From: Margaritifera margaritifera
Taxonomy: Eukaryota > Mollusca > Bivalvia > Unionida > Margaritiferidae
Assembly: GCA_029931535.1 (NCBI GenBank)
Contig: JAQPZY010001688.1
Location: 4,271,001-4,335,000 of the forward strand
Length of the DNA: 64,000 bases
Reading direction: 5' to 3'
Below, piece after piece: positions 1 to 11,959 of the stretch (the first letter of the stretch is position 1; each line of letters starts with the position of its first letter). A program made the position numbers and the translations under genes. The notes under the pieces are model-generated. The model saw only the letters and a program-made list of their open reading frames with translations. It was not told the DNA's origin and made no database searches.

Positions 1-640
1 AGTGCACAACAGAAAAAGACCTTTGCACAATCTACCGTATGCTTGTTAACCTCTCCAAAAAAAAACGAGACGCAAATTGATGCTCGTGTAGTATTTCCCT
101 ATTATGCACTGAAGTTGGCAAATGAAAAATTCAAGCTGAATTGAAAATTTTGATTTTAAACAAATGACAATAATATGCTTGCCTCTTGAAATATAAAATT
201 AGTTTTCTTTAAATTGTGACGCATGTTTATGTGCTGTAAATCCTTAAAAATATTTATTAATTTTTCATCTTTTTTTATTAACTTTCTGCATCAATTTACC
301 CATCCGTACTGGCAAATTATAAACCTTTCATTCTAACTGCACGGCCACGTCCTGTTCAAAAAGAAACTTGTCGTTATCCCCCCAAACAAGTGTCATCATT
401 GACATTTTCTATTTGTCTCTATCTATGATGACCATATTGACTGTGTGTATAGCATACGTCCTTTCATATTGTTACATTACCCACTGATCAATGTTCTTGT
501 CCCTGCTTTGACAAATGTCATACACCTCTACGTTGTGATCTCTTTTCTCCTAGTGATACATCACTACCGCGTACATATCAGGGGCGGGTAACACGTACAC
601 CAATTTTTTGTGAGGATCACACTTTTAAACGCTATGATTT
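1..640. other. AT-rich stretch without a recognisable feature
   Basis: No open frame with splice-site support, no repeat copy and no RNA gene was recognised here. Confidence 0.5.
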
Positions 641-841
641 GTAAACTATGCTATGGAATTGTATAAGAACACTGAATATGTAGTTTTTAGGTATGGAAGA
701 CTCGAAAATATTTCCAGAAAAACTATGCGTCTCGACTCCAGAACGAAATTGTCTCGACTTAAGCCAAAGGACTCTTCCAGGGAGAAACCGCGAAAGTATG
801 ACAATTGGCTTGAAAGATCACATGACCCGAAACTTTTAAAT

Positions 842-940
842 AGATTGGCCCTTAACAGCGGTCTACACAAAGAAGCTGGCAAGAAACCCAATCACATCTC
901 CCATAAATTTCCCTACGCGAGAGTAAATAGTTTTATGTGA
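842..940 (+). repeat. Interspersed repeat, copy 1
   Basis: The stretch beginning CCCTTAACAGCGG and running through CCCAATCACATCTCCCATAAATTT-like and TACGCGAGAGTAAA-like segments recurs at 2594-2826. Both copies have diverged. The open frames on either strand here are incidental to the repeat. Confidence 0.6.
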
Positions 941-1396
941 TGTGCTCTTACAAGTACAGTAAAAGGTTACAAGATATAGAGAAGGAAAGGAATTGTAAAT
1001 ACAGATGGGCTCTATAGTATTATTATGTTTGATACGATGGCAAAAAGAGAAATGCATACATATATAAATAGTTTAGAAGGAAGAGGGATAGAGCGAAGAC
1101 AGAATTTTCACCCACCAGATCATTTTTAGCAGAAATATAAAGTCAAAATTGTGTGCTTACAAAATACAACAGAGACCCGAGTTGACTTTGATACTGGAAA
1201 CTTTCGTGACTTTGTAATGAAAGTGAATGATATTTTGAACCAAAAATTAACTATGTACTTACAGCATAACACAACTAGTTGGACAAAGTCTAGAGAGTAA
1301 ATGTGCTAAGAATTGAGCAATGTAACCTCTATAAGCAGAAATGTAGCAAATTGATCTTTGCTGTTTTTCTGGCAGCCCAAAATATGAAAAAGGGGG

Positions 1397-1655
1397 GAAT
1401 TGGTTTGATTTTGGTTTTGTGGGGTTTAGCGTCATTTTTCAGCACATGAATGATATATATGGCGGCCAGTATATTTGGTGGAGGAAGAACTCGGGAAGAC
1501 CCTGAGAAGAATCATGGACCGACGGAAAGCTACTGGCAATCGTTCTCACATACACAAGCCGGTCGAGCCGAGACTCGAACTCACGCGGACAAAGGTGAGA
1601 TGTGTGAGTGATCTGTAAAGACGAGCGCCTTAGACCACTCGGCTACCTGGGGCCC
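1397..1655 (-). repeat. tRNA-derived SINE (Leu/Ser-type head), copy 1
   Basis: On the minus strand the right end starts with a tRNA-like head. It has an A box of the form TAGCCGAGTGGTCTAAGGCG (about 1625-1645) and a B box GAGTTCGAGTCTCGG (about 1568-1582). The tail towards 1397 contains a TTTGGTTTTGTGGGGTTTA-type end. A diverged copy lies at 36024-36266. The body after the head is unlike a tRNA, so this is a SINE, not a tRNA gene. No clear target-site duplication was found for this copy. Confidence 0.75.
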
Positions 1656-1991
1656 CAGGTGGGATTTGGACAAAGTGGCCCGCATAAAAAATTTTTAAAA
1701 AAAATTGGCATGTGAAACAATGACATTGCCGATCAAGGCGAGAAAATGTAACACATCCGCCATGCAGAGGAATCAACATATTTACAAACAAAGTGCAGTG
1801 GTTGCACGCAAGTTCTAAATTATCATCCTACGACGTCCAAGAATACTGCGAATTGAAAATGGACTACTGGAAGAAAGAATATGTACATGGCACGGAGCAG
1901 GGATCCCACATTTTGTAAGAGTCTAAAGTTATGTTGTATTGAAATGGATCACAGGTCATGTAGTACAATCAACTCAAGCTGGTTTCTGCAG

Positions 1992-2111
1992 GTCAACGGG
2001 GAAACTTTGCAGAGACGAGGCAGTAAAGTACCCTCATACGACCGGGCAGTTGAGATGGCGGGTAGACGCAGATGTGTCACGTTTGGACTCTACCGCACAT
2101 CAATCGTAAAG
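1992..2111 (+). CDS. Candidate internal exon, unknown protein
   Basis: This 120-nt stretch has a good acceptor (TTTCTGCAG just before 1992) and a weaker donor (AAAG/GTCC after 2111). It keeps one phase-0 frame and encodes 40 residues rich in Arg, containing SYDRAVEMAGRRR. It is GC-richer than the flanks. No adjoining exon was found, and it could be a decayed gene fragment. The function is not recognised. Confidence 0.22.
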
Positions 2112-2593
2112 GTCCAAATGAAAATTGTTTTTTTTTTTTTGGTCAGGGAGGAAACTGGTCACGGACTCTCATACATCCTATATCTACCGCTGCTCGTCAG
2201 GAGCAGCTAGAGTATCCTCATACGCTCCTTGTAATACAGATAGCGCGTATATGCATATGTATCAGGGTGGGAACGGTCAGATCATCAAAGCGTGGTCCAT
2301 TCCCTAGCATCCACATCTGTGAAACCCACGAGACCTGAAAGAGAAATTAGCACAAGCGACATAACAGTATTCCTTCTGAAACCCTATTGCCTAACTTAAT
2401 GTATGTTTTAAAAGCATCTGATTTTCAACGACATAATTCCCTTGATTTATTTATCACTGAAACCTTGACTGGCCGTCTCAGTGGTGGCCCCAGTTCTGAA
2501 GCTATGAGACTTAAAACGATTGGAGTTAAACCCATAAAAGCAGAGTGCTCGTTTTAGTTCTGAATTAAATTCTACCATGGAAACTGATCGTGG

Positions 2594-2826
2594 CCCTTAA
2601 CAGCGGGCTACGCAACGAAGCAGGCGGTGGAAAAGGGGGCCCAATCACACCGCGCATAGATTTCATTACACGAGCGTAAAACAGTTTTAAGAGAGATATT
2701 GTCCATGAGTACCTAACAGCTGGCGGGTGAAAAAATAAGGGGTGGGGTGGGGGACAATTACACATCCCATAAATGTCCTTACGCGAGCGTACAGAGTTGT
2801 AAGAGTGATATTGTCCATCTGTGCGC
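2594..2826 (+). repeat. Interspersed repeat, copy 2, partly duplicated internally
   Basis: This matches the repeat at 842-940. Inside it the segment CATAAAT-T-CCTTACGCGAGCGTA...GATATTGTCCAT appears twice (around 2650-2710 and 2765-2820), so the copy has a partial internal duplication. No transposase or ends were recognised. Confidence 0.55.
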
Positions 2827-3019
2827 AAGCTCGTGCATTAGTGATCGCGTAACTTTGCGTACTCCCTCTTTCACTGTTTAAGATATAGGCAATATTAGAA
2901 TTGTATGCTTAGGACATTTATAAATTTGTATGTTCTTCTTTTCGTTGGTCATGCCCTAAGCATGCGATTTCACCATGTCATAAATCAAAGGCAATATACA
3001 TTGCCTTCGATTCAATCAC

Positions 3020-3285
3020 CTTATCTATCAATATATATATCCTTACCTACAGATCTGTCTACCTATTTATCAATATATATATGCTTACCTACAGGTCTGT
3101 CTACTTATCTATCAATATATATATGCTTACCTACAGGTCTGTCTACCTATCTATCAATATATATATGCTTACCTACAGGTCTGTCTACCTATCTATCAAT
3201 ATATATATGCTTACCTACAGGTCTGTCTACCTATCTATCAATATATATATGCTTACCTACAGGTCTGTCTACCTATCTATCTGTC
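3020..3285 (+). repeat. 42-bp minisatellite, about 6 copies
   Basis: The unit is 42 bp, built of CTATCAATATATATATGC followed by TTACCTACAGGTCTGTCTAC. Copies are nearly identical. Because 42 is divisible by three, the frames stay open through the array, which explains the open frames here without any need for a protein. Confidence 0.9.
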
Positions 3286-3479
3286 TAGTTTAGTTTTTGT
3301 TTGTAGCGTTAATTAATGTTACTCTTTACTTCCCGCAGATAATGAGCGGGAGATTTTCAACCCAGCTTGCAGAACAAACCTGCTGCTTAAGATGATCAAG
3401 CAAAAATGTCACTGTGCCCAGGAAGGTATGGGATTTTTCCTTATAAAACAAGTATGCTCTGTATTCCTGTCTGTCTATC

Positions 3480-3645
3480 TCTATCTTTTTATCTCGTGTT
3501 ATTCCGCCCGTGTGTCTATCCCTGTCTTTTTATCTCGTGTTATTCCGCCCGTATGTCTATCCCTGTCTTATTATCTCGTGTTATTCCGCCCGTATGTCTA
3601 TCCCTGTCTTATTATCTAGTGTTATTCCGCCCGAAAGTCTATCCG
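3480..3645 (+). repeat. 41-bp minisatellite, about 4 copies
   Basis: The motif ATCTCGTGTTATTCCGCCCG recurs at exact 41-bp spacing (3491, 3532, 3573, 3614), joined by GTCTATCCCTGTCTT-type sequence. The last copy carries a substitution. Confidence 0.9.
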
Positions 3646-3649
3646 TTCA

Positions 3650-4359
3650 TTTGGCAGTCATTTTTCTGTGTTCTTGCCTCTTATTCTGGATAAGTTCAAT
3701 ACCACAGGTGTGACACAGCACAATATTTTTTAGGTTTATGTAAATATATTTAATACCACTTTTTGTTCCTCTCTTCTCGTGATTAGCTCGAAGAAGTCAA
3801 TAAGATCTTAATTCTACTGTATTAATAAATTCAATCCTTAGACAGAGAATTTTGTTGGAATGGAAAAATTTAAGGCGACGAAGGATGAGTAAATGTTTAT
3901 CTTTGCGTAGTACAATGGGTCAAAAAGATCATGTAATAAAATCAAACGTACACAGTTTCTCTTTTTCATAAACGCACGGCAATATTTATTTAGTTGTCAC
4001 CCCCTTTACACTTTTTAAAAACAAAATACAACCATAGCTACGATTGAGAATGTCAACATGGGACTAGGACAAGTTCCGAGTAAAAAGAAACGTTTCCTAT
4101 AGGAGGTGGAGTGGTGGTCCCCTTTATGATGTTACAACCAACCATGTTTATTTTAGTGGACGCTAAGCCAACGGCCACTTCTATGTAATTCTATGTAAAG
4201 TAATCATACTTAGTGCTTTGGTTTTGCTTAATATAGTCTAATGAAATCCTCAGACCTCAAAGAATTGAATAAACTCTTATAATTAGTAATTTCAAAAGAA
4301 ATTATTAATGGTAAATCAAGCCTGGACAAACGTTATATCATCTATAATGCAGGTAAGTT

Positions 4360-4360
<1 letters not shown>
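3650..4360. other. Unannotated AT-rich stretch
   Basis: No gene, named repeat or RNA was recognised. Confidence 0.4.

Positions 4361-4361
<1 letters not shown>

Positions 4362-4437
<76 letters not shown>
4362..4437. repeat. (TA)n microsatellite
   Basis: About 76 bp of perfect alternating TA, followed by a purine-rich AAAGAGAGAGGGAGAG stretch. Confidence 0.97.
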
Positions 4438-4439
<2 letters not shown>

Positions 4440-4440
<1 letters not shown>

Positions 4441-5100
4441 AGAGAGGGAGAGAAAGGGGGAGGCACAATTCAATTAAACTCGAATAGTCTACGATCATGA
4501 AACGACCACACCATTCTATGGAGAAGACAGAAACAACGTAACGACGACAACGTTTGGTGTCATCTAATACAAGAAGAAAAGTATTAGCAGAAGTGCAACT
4601 TAGCCATTTTGACAATGAGATGATCGATCCGCATGCATTACCATTACTATTACTACGACAGAGAGTCAAATCGTCCTAAAGTGAAAGTCGCTTGGTAGCC
4701 AATCAGGATTATTTCCAAATTCAATCTACGAACAAGGTGACTTCCAAAAAATTTCGAACGTCAGTCTACACTTACATAGTAAAATGTAAAGATTTTAAAT
4801 TCACGCAGAGAAATCGGCTGCGTTTATTATGGACTTGTCTACGTCCATGTTGTTCGAGTTGACATGACAGTGTCGGGCTGAAGATCAAGATAGTGTGCGA
4901 CTTTCTATTACTCACGACAGATTGAAATTTCCCGTATGGATCAAATTTAGCAGACTTACAGAATGAACATCTTCCAAGATCATTGACAAAATTCAAGACG
5001 TGCAACAATCCAACGACGAATTCAACATCACACATGGAAAAGCCAAGTGTATATAACTCATATTTCACCTCTTTCAGGAAGTGCTATACGTGCATGAACT
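4440..5100. other. Unannotated stretch
   Basis: Scattered short frames on both strands lack splice-site or motif support. Nothing further was recognised. Confidence 0.4.
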
Positions 5101-5109
5101 ATCAGTCCT

Positions 5110-6730
5110 AATAAAGGTATAGTGCATAATGACCAAGACAACGTGTGCTAGTGCGTGTCATCGTGGTAGCTAGAATTAAAGCAGAGAAAACCGATACACC
5201 AGCATGGAAACGATTATGGTTGAGGATTTGATAATCGTACAATCCCAAACAACGATGAGAAGCAGATACACTTTTGGAACGAGCTGGGATTTCTAAAGAA
5301 ACTGTGTGCGGACCTCACGAAAACACTATCGACCCTGGAGAGCGGCTTAATGACAGGCTACGTTTCTTCTTCGAACTCTTCGTGGATGGCAGCACTGACA
5401 AAAAAGAATAGCATGCTGCAAAGCAAATTATTTGGGTGATCACGCAGACGAACACTTCGGTTCTCTGGGATTTATGACGGCAGGTCAAATGGTTTGGTGT
5501 CTTATACTGCAAGGACCGCGACACACGCACAACGAGTAGTATTGCGCTAGCTATTACCTGATTCTAAGGATACTTCTGCTAAAGACTGATCAGCCAACTA
5601 GCTATGAGATTGCTTAAGCTAATCAACTGTGATACATGTGGGAGGCACCAAATACCATACTACTTATCATTATTGTGGGCATGTATATCACAGCACAGGT
5701 GCATGCCATAATGGACTGTGACGATATGCTCGATCAACTACTTCCACCAGCAAGGATTGCGCGAAAACTGAAACAGTCGAAACTACTGTCGGGGCGACTA
5801 ATAAATGCGTGAATGCACGAGCGGATGAACAGAAGCAAACACGCCTTGTTGCAGTTGGCAGTGCTAAACAATATTTTGGGAGACAGGCCACACTCTCTCA
5901 GTTGGATGACATGGGAGACGATGAAATTGAAAAGCCCTACGGCCAGTACGAGACTCGACTTGAAACCATCATTCATGATGACCCAGAAGCTGGGAAACGG
6001 CGAACGCACTCGCCGCTACGTTGCTGCTTCCCATCCGACCGGGGAAATAGTCCAAACTCGTAAGTGATCTAGAAGAAGATCCCTTTCATGGACACGCGCT
6101 CACCACAATCAGTTGCAAGCTCTATCATCTATTAGCGACGCTTACCGCTGACCTAACCACGGTTAAACACTGCCAATTTGGAAATCGACGTCCAAAGAAA
6201 AAATAACGCATCCGAAGAACAAGAAAATGGATGTGAAAGCGCAGGACACGACGAGACAGATAGTAGTCCCAACAGTCGTGGAAGCTGCTTTTGAGAGAGT
6301 GATCACTGTCGTTCCGACTGTCGCCTCTACGTGGCATATTAAACACCCTAAAATGGTGGAGGCAGAGCGAAAGGGCGCAAAGACTAGGAAACGAAAGCAA
6401 CAGGATCTCCTTGCTCTTATAACAAAAATCTAAGGAACATTTTTATCAGGGAGAGCGCGGGAACCGCAAAAAAGAATATGTTCCACACTGCGACCATCAC
6501 CATCACCCGACAGCCATCCAGACGACAGTGTTTGCTGGTTTCCATATACTGCGATTGGGGCTGTAGTGCTCAGGGGAGTTGTAATGCTTGCCAGGACGAC
6601 GGGTGAGAGTAAAGGACGCCCAGAGAATAATACTGTTGGTAAGGCTAAAACACCACGGCCGTCCCAAGAAGCAATCGCGCAATTGAACTGGGGACAGGCC
6701 TCTTTTATATGCAGTAGTAGCTGAATTTAA
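5110..6730. other. GC-richer decayed element, flank of the helicase remnant
   Basis: Base composition is visibly richer in G and C than the surrounding 35%-like DNA, and short broken frames are present on both strands. The best is a plus-strand frame at 5809-6063 with an acidic helical stretch containing LSQLDDMGDDEIEKPYGQY. The frames are too interrupted to be live genes. Together with 6740-8040 the region looks like one old, heavily mutated mobile or virus-derived insertion. This is inference from composition and adjacency only. Confidence 0.35.
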
Positions 6731-7309
6731 AAAGTTTTAGCAATACGATGTCAGCAGGTGACAAGCAAATCATCAGTTTGGCCTACCATGCTGTGGTGGT
6801 ATGACCGTTGGCTACGCCCAGCTGACCAAGAAGCTCTTCAAGGGGGCAACACTAAAGCTTGACTTCTCTCCTTACGGCGTGAGCATGACTGTTCTCGACG
6901 TGGGTCCAGCCATTGTCACGAAATGCATGTTGGTTAAACAGGGTATCCTCCAAGCGGACATTTCCAAGAATGGCAACTGTGGCAGTGATAGTCAGGGGAT
7001 CAATTGTTAATGCACTAGACTTCCTCAGGTTCTAACTCTACTATATGCTGCAAAACAAAGGCGTTGACGAAGAACCGTAGAACAACTCCAGGCCGTCTTG
7101 GTTAAATGGACCCGTCAAAGAACGGAACGCCGGGATTGGATCAGTGAGGAGCTCCGCCTCCAAGGGCAGGCCAGGCACACATTGTAGGACGTCAATGGCC
7201 AATGAAGCAATCCGGTAGTACAACATGGTCACTAGTTACAAACTTGAGCCGCTCGAGCGCGAACTCACCCTATCTGACTCCTACGTTGCAGTCAAGACAA
7301 AAAGATCGT

Positions 7310-7710
7310 CCTCCCAGGACTGGGTGCGACGGTCATTTCAGGTTATAGCTAAGATTCTTGGCCTGGTCTTGACGCTTGTAAGCGACAAGTTTCTTCTGGG
7401 TGGCCCGGCTTAATTAGCACGCGTGTTGCCTTGGCCACCTCTGCCTGTGGTGGCACCACTCTTGTCAGTCAGGACATGTACTCGACTCGGGACACCGCAA
7501 GATAGGCGAGATTGCCCCAGTGCATATAGTCTACAATCCAGACCTTTTGTGGATTCTCTACATTAGTTCTATGATTGCTGTGCACCGTCATTGCGTAGCC
7601 TAGGCGCCAGTTATCGGTTTGAATGATCTGGTTTGCGGCCTCAATGCTAACTTCTACATCGTTGTTCAAGATCAGTTGATCTTGGGTGCCTGTAATGCTT
7701 ACCATACAGA
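7310..7710 (-). pseudogene. Decayed SF1 (PIF1-like) helicase C-terminal fragment
   Basis: Read on the minus strand, 7469-7705 encodes a block with WRLGYAMTVHS, then NPQKVWIVDYMHWGNLAYLA and VSRVEYMS. This order fits motifs V and VI at the C-terminal end of PIF1/RecD-type superfamily 1 helicases (the AxTxHxSQG and AxSR region). The residues after TVHS read NHR, where the family usually has SQG or similar. The frame is then broken by a TGA at about 7474. It resumes, and after a short gap the piece KKLVAYKRQDQAKNLSYNL is readable at about 7330-7400 before another stop. The stops and lost motif make it a pseudogene. The helicase call rests on motif resemblance alone. Confidence 0.45.
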
Positions 7711-7879
7711 TCTGCTTTAGGGAAGCCTTAGGCTTCTGCTGGTAGTGCTCGAAGAGGAGCTTTCGTGTCCGGTCCGGTCCAGAACTGCTGTTAGCAAAAC
7801 TACAATCAGGTCGTTAGGGATATAATGCTCGTGTTGTTTTTAAATGGGCGTATTTTCTTATAATTCTATCGCACTCAAC

Positions 7880-8035
7880 CGCAGATAATCGCCTCGCAGT
7901 TGCTGGCAAGCGACTGGCTTTCTCTGTCTCCTAAGACGGGCCAGAAGGGATTCTGCACCGCAGGGCTTACATAGTGCGTTGCTTGCTTTAGCGCCTATTC
8001 CACACCCAGTACAGGGACAAGTTCCGCCTTTTTTC
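7880..8035 (-). pseudogene. Zinc-ribbon-like fragment upstream of the helicase remnant
   Basis: The minus strand has an open piece with the Cys pattern CPCTGC-x9-CKPC (codons within about 7963-8021), followed by a basic stretch LLARLRRQRKP. Stops separate it from the helicase-like block downstream in the same orientation. It could be the metal-binding part of the same decayed protein. The identity is unknown. Confidence 0.3.
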
Positions 8036-8769
8036 TAAGCCTCTGTAAGTGGATTTTGCAGTATTTGCCAATATATTTTTTCTGCAGGTTTCAGCGCTTC
8101 CTAACTTTATCCAAGCACAAGTGCTTTCGCCACGATGCATTTAAACGTGCTTCTGCAAGTGGTCATAGTATTTCAAAATAAACAAAATAAACAATCCAAC
8201 ATTCATAAGACAAAACCCATTTCTTCTTGCAACAAGTTGTGGGTTGTCCATGGGACTGTACATGTTTTTCGGGTCCTGACAAATCTGCTATTTCTGCCGC
8301 CCCCCTCCCCCCCCCCCTTTGCTGCTCGATAAAAAATTTTTTAGTTGACAATACTTGATATTGTGAGTAAAGAATGAACTATATAGAAATGAACTCTCCC
8401 CGTACGTTCACTGCTTAGATAAAGTCCTTTAACACTTCCTTCCCCTCAGCATCATCATATGTAGGCCTCCTGGGAGATACCTCATCATTCACATGGCACC
8501 CCCAGATATTATCATCATCAATGAAGCTGCATCATCAATCGTTTGGCTGCCTGAGGCTCCGATCTGACTTCATTCAAGACCTACTTATCAATAAGTCGAT
8601 CTGACAGTTACCAACACGGGGTCATATTCTAGCGATCTTTTGATTCACCAATCAAATTACTGCTTTCATAGTGCTGAAAGTGAAAAATGTCACTTGGAAC
8701 ATGTCTTTGCCAATGATAACTCTTACAGCACAAAATGTAATGCTTGATTTATAGGCTACAAAAATAAAT

Positions 8770-9537
8770 TGTTACGACTCTAGGTTTTGAAATAATGTAA
8801 CAGAAAGAAAGTGAAACCAACAATATAAGTAAAATTAAAAAGCAATTTATTTCTAGACAATTAAAGTGAAAATTCAAAAAGACACTTATAATGACGTGAA
8901 TTAAAGTCCAAATAATCCAATAATCCTGTGTCCTAATCACAAGTCCTAAAGATAGAATGTTACGAATGAATTCCAGTAGCCTTGAATGTTCTGCTGTGCT
9001 AGTAGTCTTGAATGTTCTGATGTGTCAGTAGTCTTGAATGTCATGATATGCCTGAATGATGTAATCCAGAATATCTTTGAATGAATTCACATAAATCCCA
9101 AAATCAAGTATTAATCCAAAATGAGAATGAGCACTGTTAGTAATTCCAATGAATATTTCAAATAAATAATTCCTATCTCTGAATTTCCTCTTATTTTCAC
9201 AACTGTAACATCTGATTACTAAAATAAATTAAATAATAGACTGATCTTAACAATATGAAGTTTACAATAGGAATGAAATCTTGTTTACCAAACCTGTATA
9301 AATATAAAGCTAAGTCACCTGACAGAATATTCTAGAATATGAGTAACTCCAATGGAGTTTCCTGTGCGTACCAGACTTTTCTCACATCAAGACATGGAAA
9401 AGTCCAGTCTAATTGTTAAATGCTATGTAAACAAGACTGACCATGAACTAAAATGCTGTAAATATATTGTTTACAAAATGACTACTAAACTACAACTTAC
9501 CTCATGGACACATATTATAAATTTAACATATATAACA
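8770..9537 (-). mobile_element. Solo LTR of a Ty3/gypsy element
   Basis: The left edge TGTTACGACTCTAGG and right edge TATAACA give the inverted TG...CA ends of an LTR read on the minus strand. Sequence along its length matches the LTR at 13288-13985 (for example CAGACAATTAAAGTGAAAA and the TAATCCAGAATAT region). The element is bounded on both sides by AAAT (8766-8769 and 9538-9541), a 4-bp target-site duplication of gypsy type. No internal region is present, so it probably arose by LTR-LTR recombination. A small internal duplication (TAGTCTTGAATGTTCTGATG type) lies near 8990-9040. Confidence 0.8.
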
Positions 9538-9544
9538 AAATAGA

Positions 9545-10495
9545 CGGTGAATTCCAAATTTCAGCAGAACATGAATTTTTCTATCATCATGGCTCCGTTA
9601 AGTCAGAGATCTCGAATTTAACCAGATTACCTAAAGCTCTATCAACTTGACCCCCGATGAACGCATAGGTGCGTATGACGCCACGTGATGCATTCTGATC
9701 TAAACCCAGACAAATTAGAGAGATTTCACCTAAATTATTAAATTTTGAACCTACACATCTCCATCAATCAGTCAATCTATCATCATTTTTCTATGTTATA
9801 TGTCTGTCTATCACTTAGTTTCAAGTACGCATATAAAGATTTTTAAGGCGTATGCCATTTTATACCAATATTCTTACTCAGGGTAAATATAAATCAGGTA
9901 GCGCCGGACTTTATGTCTTCTTGAAAACTCAAGGACAAGCGTTACAAAAACTATGCTAATCGTAAAACTAATGTGTCATAAACGCTTAATTTCCCTTCAA
10001 ATAATGAACCCATGTATCTTAAAAGAAAGAATAAAATTAAAGTACTTCTAGTAAATAAATAAATAAATTCTTTTGTAAACGCCCTTTATTTTTGTAATTA
10101 GTTTCAACTGCACAATAAATTATTTCATTCTTGCACCCATTTATTCATTCACTCAATTGATTCAAGAGACAAGAGGTAAGGCTATTTTAAAATAAACGTG
10201 TATCTGTTTGAATCAAATATTTATATCTCTGTTCTTATTTGTATTATTGGTCCTTATTGGTATTTGTTATATCTGAATCGAATGTTTTACTCCTCCTTCT
10301 TATCATAATCAGCATCACTATTATCATCTGTATCAACTTTAACTTTCTTTATTATGCTGCTTAGAACAAAGTCACATTAGCCCCCTAAGAGTCACAATGG
10401 AAAAAACCTTCCTTGTATGTACTATCACTGTCCATGTAAACACACCACAGCATAAAGACACGTCTGGGGTATATAATTAGGAGTCGATCAGCTGC
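9545..10495. other. AT-rich stretch without a recognised feature
   Basis: Only short simple-sequence runs such as AAATAAATAAAT were seen. No gene was recognised. Confidence 0.4.
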
Positions 10496-10496
10496 A

Positions 10497-10856
10497 TCAT
10501 TTTCTCATTGGCTGGGAAGTTGAAAAGATCTGATTGGTCAATTGTGTGACAAATTTGATAGCCACGCCTGGCCTCTTACCTGTACAGTTACAATCACCAG
10601 GTTTGACAATCATGTCCTTAAAGCAAATAGCTTCTTGTGTCCCCCCACCCCCCTTTCCACCACAATCACCACTAACGCTTGATGCAAATTTATATAATAA
10701 AAGTCTACATTTGCTTTGAATGGTGTCAATCAGGGGTATCAAATTAGGGCTCCGGGAAAGTGTGGCTTTGCTTGTTAGTTGTCTCCTCCTAAAGCATGTA
10801 TTCTCCTTGATGTTACAGTTAAGATAGGGAGTAAACCTGCCCAGTTTGGTAAACAT
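10497..10856 (-). CDS. Candidate Cys-containing exon or small ORF, unknown
   Basis: A 119-residue minus-strand frame contains spaced cysteines (LNCNIKENTCF near the start; ICFKDMIVKPGDCNCTG later) and a glycine run encoded by a G-rich tract. A strong donor-like ACAG/GTAAGAGG falls right after the CNCTG codons, so the real coding part may end there (about 10583). No convincing acceptor or neighbouring exon was found, and no family was recognised. Confidence 0.2.
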   Translation of the reverse strand: MFTKLGRFTPYLNCNIKENTCFRRRQLTSKATLSRSPNLIPLIDTIQSKCRLLLYKFASSVSGDCGGKGGGGTQEAICFKDMIVKPGDCNCTGKRPGVAIKFVTQLTNQIFSTSQPMRK

Positions 10857-11004
10857 GAAGATTTAACAAAATTAAATACTAATATAGATTAAACAATGTT
10901 TACTTGTACATATTATAAATAATCAATATTCTCACTGAATTTTATTGTTTTGTACTAATTTTTCTAAAACATAATTGTTGGAAGTTGTAAATAATTGGCT
11001 ATTT

Positions 11005-11007
<3 letters not shown>

Positions 11008-11085
<78 letters not shown>
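11008..11085. repeat. (CT)n microsatellite
   Basis: About 78 bp of perfect CT dinucleotides. Confidence 0.97.
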
Positions 11086-11089
<4 letters not shown>

Positions 11090-11091
<2 letters not shown>

Positions 11092-11780
11092 TGCGAATCT
11101 TGACAAATTAGATTTTTATGCCATAGTTGATAGTGGTAGAAGCTGTAGAAGTGTTGCTTTTAATTATGCCACAACAACTTTGGTGTGCAATTTTAGATCC
11201 ATGGAAGGGTGGGGGTCTGGTAAGATGGTGGCTTAAAAACTATTTAAGTTTTTGCAAAATTTCTGCATTGAAATTTCAACATCTATGTTGTCATGGCAAT
11301 GGCTCTAACTGTGAATATCTCCGTCGGAGTGAAGCTGAAGCACCTGCTGTTAGGTCGAAATACACGAGGCAAGAGGCACTACAACGACACAGGCGTCGCC
11401 GACAAAAGGAAATTACAGTAGCTTCGGATAGAAGTAATGCTGGCGACATCATTGTAATATTTTACGCCTCCAATTGTAACAGTACGTGATTGTCAGAGTG
11501 GTAGCCATATTGCTTGGGACTTGTTGAATAGTTACACAAACAAGTGCACGTAGTTAAGAAAGAATTACTCTCGAACATTTTCTCTGAACTATATAACTTA
11601 GAGCGAAAAACATTACATGTTTGAATAGAAATTTTGTTTTTGAGGCTTTCATGCTTCAATTTTAAAATTTTGACCCCCCCCCCCAACCCCCTCCCCCAAC
11701 CCTTGGACATTTATTGTATTTAGTTTTAGCATTGAGGCGTTCGGATTTCAATGCCATGAATAAGTGGCGTTTTGACACTT
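11090..11780. other. Unannotated stretch with a C-rich tract
   Basis: It holds a poly-C/CCCCAACCCCC tract at 11673-11700. A locally GC-rich frame at about 11310-11450 (plus) encodes an Arg-rich segment but lacks splice signals. Nothing else was recognised. Confidence 0.4.
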
Positions 11781-11959
11781 TTACCTCAACCTATCAAAAA
11801 CAAAGAAGAAAAGAAGAAAAATAGAATTGAAAGGAAATAAGCAAAACGGAATAGAAATGAAAAAGGAAGAAGAAATTAGCAAATAATATGAAATGAAGAA
11901 AAAGAGCAGAAAAGAAAAGAAGAGTAAAAAAAAAGAGTACAAAGAAAAAGGAAAGATAA

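Noticed and set aside
1590..1655. tRNA-Leu/Ser-like sequence (and the similar heads at 16.3, 16.5, 26.3, 36.2 and 48.6 kb) as tRNA genes
   Set aside because: Each is joined to a conserved non-tRNA body, two or more copies share it, and three have target-site duplications. They are SINEs.
2905..3293. 127-residue plus-strand frame with YLSIYICLPTG-type repeats
   Set aside because: It is produced by a 42-bp minisatellite. No coding evidence exists outside the array.
4361..4669. Minus-strand frame ending in a Tyr-Ile repeat
   Set aside because: The repeat is translated (TA)n and the remainder has no support.
11127..11489. 120-residue plus-strand frame with an Arg-rich C-terminal half
   Set aside because: There is no acceptor, donor or convincing start, and only the last third has coding-like composition.
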